Source: Candidatus Heimdallarchaeota archaeon (GTDB lineage Archaea > Asgardarchaeota > Heimdallarchaeia > JABLTI01). Taken from it: DNA of 5,888 nucleotides. The notes below the pieces were generated by a model. That model was not told the DNA's origin, ran no database searches, and worked only from the letters and a program-made list of their open reading frames with translations. Positions 1 to 5,244 of the stretch are shown here, one piece after another. Both the position numbers and the translations under genes were made by a program. Location: assembly GCA_030667035.1 (NCBI GenBank), contig DAOUWQ010000109.1, positions 1-5,888 of the forward strand, read 5' to 3'. How positions within the stretch are numbered: position 1 is the stretch's first letter; every line of letters starts with the position of its first letter.

Positions 1-28
1 AGGTATGTTAGGATGGATAAGTGGCAAA

Positions 29-62
29 ATTCCGCGAGAATGCGGAATATAGGCACTTTTTT
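29..62 (+). terminator. Hairpin plus T-run, likely terminator of an upstream gene
   Basis: A perfect 7-bp stem (ATTCCGC at 29-35 with GCGGAAT at 42-48) closes a 6-nt loop. It is followed eight bases later by six consecutive T (57-62). No gene within the window precedes it, so it would serve a plus-strand gene ending before base 1. Archaeal termination depends mainly on T-rich tracts, so the hairpin may instead shape or protect a transcript end. On the minus strand the stem is followed by only four T, so a role there is weaker. Confidence 0.4.
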
Positions 63-80
63 GAAAGAAAACACGCGGAC

Positions 81-113
81 ACTTTTACTAGATGTTAGAA
101 GACTTTTACTAGA
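81..113. repeat. 12-bp direct repeat, 21-bp period
   Basis: ACTTTTACTAGA occurs at 81-92 and again, identical, at 102-113. The centre-to-centre spacing of 21 bp is about two helical turns, so both copies face the same side of the DNA. A looser relative, CTTTTATATTAG, lies at 139-150 over the TATA-like box. The position just upstream of the promoter of a winged-helix gene suggests operator sites, possibly for that gene's own product. This role is inferred from position and spacing only. Confidence 0.5.
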
Positions 114-140
114 CATAGGGTATGAATTTGTCAGTCTTCT
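97..140. repeat. Bulged inverted repeat upstream of the regulator gene
   Basis: AGAAGACT (97-104) is complementary to AGTCTTCT (133-140), and GACA (112-115) to TGTC (129-132). Together they make a 12-bp stem with a 7-nt bulge on one side (105-111) and a 13-nt loop. One arm overlaps the second copy of the 12-bp direct repeat. If transcription starts near base 171, this region is not transcribed and would act as DNA. If a longer transcript exists, it could fold as RNA. It may also be a by-product of the overlapping repeats. Confidence 0.25.
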
Positions 141-148
141 TTTATATT
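141..148 (+). promoter_or_regulatory. TATA-like box of the winged-helix gene
   Basis: TTTATATT matches the archaeal TATA pattern. Its centre is about 42 bases before the ATG at 187, so transcription would start near 171 and leave a short leader of roughly 16 nt. The flanking upstream bases (GTCTTC) are not the purine-rich BRE usually seen, which lowers confidence. The sequence GGAG at 171-174 could act as a ribosome-binding site, although its 12-nt spacing from the ATG is long. Confidence 0.4.
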
Positions 149-150
149 AG

Positions 151-165
151 AATAGAGGGTCTATT
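151..165. promoter_or_regulatory. Perfect palindrome between TATA box and start, candidate operator
   Basis: AATAGA-GGG-TCTATT is a perfect inverted repeat with 6-bp arms around a 3-bp centre. It lies directly after the TATA-like box and before the predicted transcription start. Archaeal repressors commonly bind in this position to block RNA polymerase recruitment. The adjacent gene encodes a winged-helix protein, a fold that usually binds such symmetric sites as a dimer, so autoregulation is a reasonable inference. Confidence 0.4.
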
Positions 166-186
166 GCCTAGGAGACGACTATTAAA

Positions 187-408
187 ATGCTGACTGTTGC
201 CGAACAATTACCCCATTCTGCAAGGGCGATTTATACGCTCTTATCCGAACAAGGACCTTTGACTTCAAAGGATTTAATTCTAAAATGCGATCTCGCACCA
301 AGAACTGTTAGATATGCCTTAAAACGTTTAACGAAAGAGGGCCTAGTTAAAAAGGCACCTTACCTATTAGATATGCGCTCTTCAAAATATTTTGTAGAAA
401 CAGGTTGA
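187..408 (+). CDS. Small winged helix-turn-helix transcriptional regulator (MarR/TrmB-like)
   Basis: This 73-residue protein is essentially a single winged-helix DNA-binding domain. A first helix spans about residues 9-21. A second (LTSKDLILKC, 25-34) starts the helix-turn-helix, and the recognition helix follows at 37-51 with the core APRTVRYALKRL. The wing is at 53-71 and includes LLDMRSSKYF. Small proteins with a T-x-R-T-V-R-Y-A-L helix and a D-x-R-x-S-x-Y wing are widespread in archaea and are usually annotated as MarR-family or winged-helix regulators. There is no ligand-binding or extra dimerisation domain. The ATG at 187 is preceded by GGAG at 171-174 and a TATA-like box. The gene is monocistronic, flanked by a control region rich in repeats and by a terminator-like hairpin. 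Its targets are unknown. The upstream palindrome and direct repeats suggest that it controls its own promoter. The fold is certain in character; the regulon is not. Confidence 0.85.
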   Translation: MLTVAEQLPHSARAIYTLLSEQGPLTSKDLILKCDLAPRTVRYALKRLTKEGLVKKAPYLLDMRSSKYFVETG

Positions 409-451
409 TTTTTTCAACCCTCGTAATAGTCTAACTTAAAGGTATAACTCG

Positions 452-505
452 CCTCGTAAAGATCTACGAGGAAAACTCTTCTTTTTCTTTTCTCTTCTCT
501 CTCTC
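452..505 (+). terminator. Hairpin followed by 30-nt polypyrimidine tract
   Basis: CCTCGTA (452-458) pairs perfectly with TACGAGG (465-471) around a 6-nt loop. An uninterrupted C/T run follows at 476-505, and more T-rich sequence continues to about 531. It lies 43 bases after the stop of the winged-helix gene and ahead of glmM, so it probably ends the regulator transcript. The pyrimidine tract suits archaeal T-tract-dependent termination. The stem and loop have the same dimensions (7 bp and 6 nt) as the hairpin at 29-48. Confidence 0.5.
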
Positions 506-597
506 AATTTTTTATTGTGTTTGTGTTTTTTAAGGATAAATTTTTGAATAGCGATACTTTTTTGGTACTAAAGATATTTAATACTGGTTGACCACTC
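506..597 (+). promoter_or_regulatory. Promoter/leader region of the glmM cluster
   Basis: This T-rich stretch must carry the glmM promoter if the preceding hairpin terminates transcription. The best-looking BRE/TATA match is AAAGATATTTAATA (570-583, with the TATA part near 574-582). However, it lies only about 20 bases before the ATG at 598, too close for the usual 25-27 bp from TATA centre to start site. A second candidate, AAGGATAAATTTTT (532-545), would give a leader of about 30 nt with GGTTGA (586-591) as a weak Shine-Dalgarno six bases before the ATG. I cannot decide between them. Confidence 0.3.
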
Positions 598-1977
598 ATG
601 AAGCTTTTCAGTACATCAGGTATTAGGCGGAAAGTAACCAATCTTCCTCCTGAATTTATTTCAAAGGTCGGTATGGCAATTTCGACAGCAATTTGTAATA
701 ATTCCGGTTCAGATATAATTCTGGCAAGAGATGCTCGTTTGACCGGTCCTATGGTTGAACATGCAATTAGTGCAGGAATAATGGCTGGAGGATGTAATGT
801 TGAAAGAAAGGGGATTATGCCAACACCCGCACTCGCTTATCACACACATAAAACAAATGCATGTGCTGGAATAATGCTTACTGCTTCACATAATCCACCT
901 GAGTATAATGGCATCAAAGTATTCGATAAAACTAGTATGGGATTATCACCTGAAGATGAAGCAAAAATTGAGAAGGCTGTTGCTGAAAACAAATTAAAAC
1001 AAGTAAATTGGGAAGACTTTGGAGAAGATAGAGAAGTATTTGGTTCAACCATTTATGAGGAAATGTTGCTCGATGCCGGATCAAACATTGACTTAGAGAA
1101 ATTTAATACCATAATTGCTGATCCAGGTGGAGGAGCAGGAAGCGAATTAGTAGCTCAAGTTTATGAAAAAATGGGGTTAAATATGCTGACTATTAACGGT
1201 GTTTTTGATGCTTACTTTAGTGCGCGTCCATCCGAACCTGTAGGAAAAAATCTAACCGCTCTGATATCAAGTGTGCAGCATTACAATGAAAAAGCAATTG
1301 GGTTAGCTTTTGATGGAGATGCAGATAGATGTGTAGCTGTTGATGAAAAAGGTCGTTTTGTGCCCTTAGATGTTTTAATCGCTCTTTATGCCCGTTTTGT
1401 TGTAGAACAAAATTCTGGAAAAGGGTTGATAATAACTCATGTTGATGCTTCAATGTTAATAGATAAGCTAGTTACAAATGCTGGTGGAAAAGTAAAGCGA
1501 ACCAAAGTGGGTGATGTAGCAATTGGAAATATGGTTGCAGATGAAAATGCATTATTTGGCGGTGAACCTTGTGGTGCATGGATTCATCCAAAATATCATC
1601 TGTGTCCTGATGGACCATTAACAGGTTTGAAAATTTTAGAATGGATTTCAGAAAGAGGACCATTAAGTAAATTGGTGGATGAAGTTACTGATTATCCTGT
1701 TAAAAGAGTAAAAATTCCATGTGAAAATGAGTACAAACAAAAAGTCTTAGCTATTCTTGATAAAGAATTATCAAGTAAAGATGATTACAAAGATATTCTC
1801 AAAATCGATGGTTTACGAATTAACTTTGAAGATGATAGTTGGGTTCTAATTCGACCAAGTGGAACAGAACCCTATTTCAGAGTTACATCTCAAGCGATGA
1901 CTGAGAAAGAATCACAAGAAAGACTAGATTTCTATTCAACTCTTGTGAAAAAAGAAATTGATAAATTGATGAAATAG
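598..1977 (+). CDS. glmM: Phosphoglucosamine mutase / phosphohexomutase (GlmM-type)
   Basis: This enzyme interconverts hexose 6-phosphates and 1-phosphates in the cytosol through a phosphoserine. The likely substrate is glucosamine-6-P, giving glucosamine-1-P for UDP-GlcNAc synthesis. At 459 residues it is a full-length alpha-D-phosphohexomutase with all four domains. The phosphate-accepting serine is Ser97 in TASHNP (95-100). The metal-binding loop is DGDADR (239-244). The sugar-recognition loop is GGEPCGAWIHP (321-331), and the phosphate-binding loop is RPSGTEPYFRVT (419-430). The start at 598 places the family's N-terminal motif at residues 4-11 (FSTSGIRR), so no later start fits. That motif deviates from the usual FGTSGIRG by two glycine replacements (Gly to Ser5 and Gly to Arg11), while Arg10 is kept. 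The GlmU-like gene 33 nt downstream supports the glucosamine assignment over phosphomannomutase. Dual specificity, common in archaea, cannot be excluded. Catalytic competence looks very likely. Confidence 0.9.
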   Translation: MKLFSTSGIRRKVTNLPPEFISKVGMAISTAICNNSGSDIILARDARLTGPMVEHAISAGIMAGGCNVERKGIMPTPALAYHTHKTNACAGIMLTASHNPPEYNGIKVFDKTSMGLSPEDEAKIEKAVAENKLKQVNWEDFGEDREVFGSTIYEEMLLDAGSNIDLEKFNTIIADPGGGAGSELVAQVYEKMGLNMLTINGVFDAYFSARPSEPVGKNLTALISSVQHYNEKAIGLAFDGDADRCVAVDEKGRFVPLDVLIALYARFVVEQNSGKGLIITHVDASMLIDKLVTNAGGKVKRTKVGDVAIGNMVADENALFGGEPCGAWIHPKYHLCPDGPLTGLKILEWISERGPLSKLVDEVTDYPVKRVKIPCENEYKQKVLAILDKELSSKDDYKDILKIDGLRINFEDDSWVLIRPSGTEPYFRVTSQAMTEKESQERLDFYSTLVKKEIDKLMK

Positions 1978-2010
1978 TATAAGAAATTAGAGTATAAGGA
2001 TTGGAAACAT

Positions 2011-3282
2011 ATGGCAGAAGAAATATTGGACGAGAAAAAAATAAAATTAGTCATTTTTGTATCACAAAATAATAGAGAGCAATTGTTACCATTAAGTGAA
2101 AATAACCCTCCAACTCTATTTTTAGTTGCAGGTAAAAAGATCATTGACTGGATATACAAAATAACCAAAAAATCCGGTATAGAAGAGATTGGTATTATTG
2201 CAACAAAGGATGACATTTCTCGATTTAGAGATGCTTTAAGTAATGACCATATGCTACCAAGTGAACCCCCCAATAAAATTGGTCCATTCCATTTCTTTGA
2301 ACTGAACTCTAAAAATGGTTTAACACGTGAAATTTCAACTAACTTAATAGAAGGATTCCTTTCAAAAGAATCTCTTTGGATAGAAGGTAATATAATTTTT
2401 TCCAAAAAATTCTTCGAAGACTTTATACAAAAAACTCAAGGCACAGATAAATTAGCCCTTGTAAAGGAAGAAGAAAGTGAAGACAAGGACTTTATGGGAA
2501 TTGCCTATTTTGATAAAAAATACCTTGAAAGCAATTTGCTCGGAGCATCTTGTGTAGCTGACATTTACCAAAGAATAAGCACAAAAACTGCCAGCTCCTT
2601 TAACACTATGCAGTATGAATCTGGAAAAACAGAATTCTGGAAAATCAATTATTTATGGAATTTATTAGATGCAAACCAGGTACTAATTACTGATATTAAA
2701 GAGAGAAACCACGGAACAATAGAAGACAGAGTAACCATTATTGGAAAAGTTGCTATTGAGAAGGGAGCAAGAATTAGATCAGGAAGTTATCTTGAGGGAC
2801 CACTAACAATAGGTGAAGATTGTGATATTGGACCTAACTGTTATCTTAGACAAGGTGTTTCATTAGCTAACAATGTAAGAATTGGTAATGCTTGTGAATT
2901 AAAAAATACCATTGTTTATGGAGGAACACATATAGGTCATCTTTCTTATGTTGGTGATTCAATTATTGGCTCAAACTGTAATTTTGGCGCAGGAACAATA
3001 ACTGGAAATCTTAGATTAGATAAAGATACCATAAAAGCAAAAGTTGGCAAAGATGTTATTTCTACCGGACGAAGAAAGATGGGTGTAATAATGGGCGATA
3101 ATGTGAAAACAGCTATTAGCACTTACTTTATGCCTGGAGTTTTTGTTGGAAATAATTCAGCCATCGGTACTGGTGTCATTCTTGGCAGAAATCTTGAATC
3201 CGATAAATTTGTTTATGTGGACCAGCCAACAACAACTATAGATTGGAAATTAAAAGTAAAGGAGAAAAAAACGGACAAGTGA
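2011..3282 (+). CDS. GlmU-like protein: degenerate nucleotidyltransferase domain fused to left-handed beta-helix acetyltransferase
   Basis: The 423-residue protein has the layout of archaeal bifunctional sugar-1-phosphate nucleotidylyltransferase/acetyltransferases: a GT-A-like N-domain (about 10-228) and a hexapeptide beta-helix (about 240-395). The C-domain is well conserved, with LSYVGDS (311-317), NFGAGTI (324-330), GNLRLD (332-337), STGRRKMG (351-358) and GDNVKT (362-367). His310, Tyr313 and Asn333 fall where catalytic residues lie in archaeal amino-sugar acetyltransferases such as ST0452. The N-domain keeps the fold pattern (PLSENNPP at 27-34, VAGKKIIDWIY at 39-49, SGIEEIGIIAT at 55-65). 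It has lost the GxGxR signature (here QNNREQ, 19-24), the PK lysine (here PPT, 33-35) and the metal-binding Asp of the GD motif (here EGN, 125-127). The region before MGIAYF (162-167) is also shortened. I infer that it makes GlcNAc-1-P from acetyl-CoA and glucosamine-1-P, the product of adjacent glmM, but is probably not a uridylyltransferase. It could be annotated as GlmU; I leave the symbol blank because the first activity is doubtful. Confidence 0.85.
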   Translation: MAEEILDEKKIKLVIFVSQNNREQLLPLSENNPPTLFLVAGKKIIDWIYKITKKSGIEEIGIIATKDDISRFRDALSNDHMLPSEPPNKIGPFHFFELNSKNGLTREISTNLIEGFLSKESLWIEGNIIFSKKFFEDFIQKTQGTDKLALVKEEESEDKDFMGIAYFDKKYLESNLLGASCVADIYQRISTKTASSFNTMQYESGKTEFWKINYLWNLLDANQVLITDIKERNHGTIEDRVTIIGKVAIEKGARIRSGSYLEGPLTIGEDCDIGPNCYLRQGVSLANNVRIGNACELKNTIVYGGTHIGHLSYVGDSIIGSNCNFGAGTITGNLRLDKDTIKAKVGKDVISTGRRKMGVIMGDNVKTAISTYFMPGVFVGNNSAIGTGVILGRNLESDKFVYVDQPTTTIDWKLKVKEKKTDK

Positions 3283-3289
3283 ATATGGT

Positions 3290-4840
3290 ATGAGCAAAAA
3301 CGTTGAAGCCAGTATAGAAGAGATTAATGCGGTCAAGAAAGATCTTTCGAGCGTTAATCTTAAAATTGCTTTTTGTTATCCCAGCACCTATCGAGCTGGA
3401 ATGGCTTCACTAGGTTTGCAATTAATTTATCGTCTGTGGAATTCTTATGAAAAAGTTGCTTGTGAACGTGCATTTCTTCCAATAAAAAAAATTGTTGAGC
3501 CTTATACTTTAGAATCAGATCGACCTCTGAGAGAAATGGATGTAGTAGCATTTACTATGCAATATGAAGATGATTATACTAACATCCTGAATATTTTAGA
3601 GCGAGCGAATATTCCTCTCGAGAGTAAAGATAGAGATGATCGCCACCCTCTAATTCTAGCGGGAGGACCAAGTGCACAATCAAATCCTGTTCCAATGTCA
3701 CCATTTATTGATGCCTTTATGATTGGTGATTTAGAACCTGTGAGTGATCAATTAATCAATGAAGGGATGCTAAACAATTCTTCTAGAAAGAGTAGACTTG
3801 AAACTATCGACAGTTTTCCATGGATTTGGGTTCAATCTTTAAATAAAGATAAAGAAGTTAGATTTTCTCCAAAAGGGAATATAGATGACTATTTTTATCC
3901 TATAGAACAAATTATTCCGCAAGTAGAAATTGATGACCCATATTATGGCGTTTTTGGTAAATCATTTTTATTAGAAGTTGTTAGAGGATGTAATAGAGGT
4001 TGTTCTTTCTGTTTAACTGGCAAGATAACCCGTCCAAAAAGAGCACGTTCTCTGTCAAAATTAATAGAGCTTTATCAATTAGGTACAGAAGCTTGCCAGG
4101 TGGATAAAATAATAACTATTGGATCTGGGATATCTGATTATAAGCCGTTGGTTGAACTTTTACAAAATATGTTATCTGATGGAAAAAATTTCTCATTACC
4201 ATCAATACGCGCTGATAAAATATCAGTGGAATTGGTACAAGCTTTGGTAGGTTCAAAACAAAGAACAATTACTACTGCACCTGAAGCCGGAACGGAAAGG
4301 TTGCGAAAGGAAATTTGTAAAGGTGTAACTGATGATGAGATACTTCAAGCAACTAGCATTGCATCCGAAGGTGGGCTCTCGAGACTAAAAGCATATTTTA
4401 TTCTAGGTTTTCCTGGTGAAACCGAAGAAGATATCGATGGTATTATCCGACTAGGAAAAGCAATGGCAAAAGAAGGAAAGAATATCAGAAAAATAAGATT
4501 TTCTTGTGGCAATCTTGTACCAAAACCTCGAACGCTATATCAGGATGAATCTATTTTCTCATTAAGTGAACTACAAGCGAAGGGAAAGTATTTGACAAAA
4601 CAATTTTCAAAAATACCAAAAATCGATTGTGAAATTTATAGTCCAAAATGGACTAGGATTCAAACAATACTATCAATTAGTGGAGAAGAGATTTCACAAC
4701 CTCTGAAACTTGCAGCAAAACTTGGAGGTGGATTAGGAGACTGGCGGAGAGCTCTAAAAGAATTCGGATTAGACATTAACAAATTAGCAGAAAAAAGAGA
4801 GAAAGTAGAAACACACCCTTGGGATTTTATTAAAATCTAA
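3290..4840 (+). CDS. Radical SAM protein with N-terminal B12-binding-like domain (TIGR03960/COG1032-like)
   Basis: Residues 24-160 form a Rossmann-like domain of the B12-binding type, with YPSTYRAGMASLGLQL (30-45), MQYEDDYTNIL (90-100), LAGGPSAQSNP (123-133) and IGDLEP (145-150). The radical SAM barrel begins near residue 226 with VRGCNRGCSFC (231-241). Cys234, Cys238 and Cys241 would hold the 4Fe-4S cluster that cleaves S-adenosylmethionine. Later conserved blocks are LPSIRADKIS (303-312), TTAPEAGTERLRKEI (328-342) and ILGFPGETEEDI (371-382). The sequence follows the pattern of bacterial TIGR03960 proteins closely, but the C-terminal fused domain common in bacteria is absent. The DxHxxG cobalamin motif is not visible, so B12 binding is uncertain. 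The substrate is unknown. The start at 3290 lies 7 nt after the GlmU-like stop with no clear Shine-Dalgarno, which implies co-transcription. The gene ends 17 nt from a convergent gene. Confidence 0.85.
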   Translation: MSKNVEASIEEINAVKKDLSSVNLKIAFCYPSTYRAGMASLGLQLIYRLWNSYEKVACERAFLPIKKIVEPYTLESDRPLREMDVVAFTMQYEDDYTNILNILERANIPLESKDRDDRHPLILAGGPSAQSNPVPMSPFIDAFMIGDLEPVSDQLINEGMLNNSSRKSRLETIDSFPWIWVQSLNKDKEVRFSPKGNIDDYFYPIEQIIPQVEIDDPYYGVFGKSFLLEVVRGCNRGCSFCLTGKITRPKRARSLSKLIELYQLGTEACQVDKIITIGSGISDYKPLVELLQNMLSDGKNFSLPSIRADKISVELVQALVGSKQRTITTAPEAGTERLRKEICKGVTDDEILQATSIASEGGLSRLKAYFILGFPGETEEDIDGIIRLGKAMAKEGKNIRKIRFSCGNLVPKPRTLYQDESIFSLSELQAKGKYLTKQFSKIPKIDCEIYSPKWTRIQTILSISGEEISQPLKLAAKLGGGLGDWRRALKEFGLDINKLAEKREKVETHPWDFIKI

Positions 4841-4857
4841 TATTTGTTTACTCTAAA

Positions 4858-5238
4858 TTACTCTTCAGTTTGAAAATAAAATCCTGCTTCTTTCTTCTCA
4901 CCAAAACTTCTCAAACCTTTCAATTCTAATTGTTTAAAAAGTTTAACAGAGTCTTCTTCGGTTAAATCACCCTTTTTCCAGAGAAAGTCAATTATCTCCT
5001 CAGCTTCCTTGTCAGTTTCACAACGCCTAATGAAATCAATTACATTTGGTCCATAACCAGCGTATCGAGTAGGGTCTAGCAAAGGTTCTACTGTCTCCGT
5101 TTCCTCCTCGATTTCCTGCTCAATTTGTTGTGCTTCATCCTCATCTACATATCGAAGAGGAAGCATTTTATCTTTCTTTTCAAGTTCTTTTTTGAGGTTA
5201 GGAAACTCTTCTAAATCTTTACTCAAGCAAATCACCAT
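4858..5238 (-). CDS. DUF2095-like archaeal protein of unknown function
   Basis: This is a 126-residue soluble protein with no signal peptide or membrane segment. An N-terminal stretch with EEFPNLKKEL (10-19) leads into a very acidic, probably flexible segment (32-51, rich in Glu and Asp). A conserved-looking C-terminal half follows, with GPNVIDFIRRCETDKEAEEI (63-82), a helical DFLWKKGDLTEED (84-96) and GLRSFGEKKEAGFYF (108-122). The last two blocks resemble what I recall of the archaeal family DUF2095 (COG4024), which has no known function; I assign this from memory of the motif pattern, not a search. The start at 5238 is 6 nt after the stop of ychF on the same strand, so the two genes are probably one transcript. 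The upstream bases GATGGG are only a weak Shine-Dalgarno. A role linked to translation is suggested by the YchF neighbour but not shown. Confidence 0.7.
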   Translation of the reverse strand: MVICLSKDLEEFPNLKKELEKKDKMLPLRYVDEDEAQQIEQEIEEETETVEPLLDPTRYAGYGPNVIDFIRRCETDKEAEEIIDFLWKKGDLTEEDSVKLFKQLELKGLRSFGEKKEAGFYFQTEE

Positions 5239-5244
5239 AAAATA

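Noticed and set aside
81..113. CRISPR-like array
   Set aside because: Only two exact 12-bp units with a 9-bp gap; too short and too few for CRISPR.
1..186. tRNA or other structured RNA gene at the window start
   Set aside because: No cloverleaf, T-loop or acceptor pairing found; the only clear structures are a single short hairpin and the repeats described.
840..2405. Several open frames on the minus strand opposite glmM and the start of the GlmU-like gene, the longest at 1932-2405
   Set aside because: They lie wholly over well-supported conserved genes, their translations show no recognisable domain, and their composition looks like antisense of coding sequence.
3360..3551. Minus-strand open frame inside the radical SAM gene
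   Set aside because: Shadow of the conserved B12-binding-like domain; no family resemblance and no promoter or ribosome site of its own.
4823..4857. GATTTT-ATT-AAAATC inverted repeat at the end of the radical SAM gene as a bidirectional terminator
   Set aside because: The stem is only A/T-rich, lies inside the last codons, and is expected often in such AT-rich DNA; the T-richness of the 17-nt convergent gap may aid termination but no specific signal can be supported.
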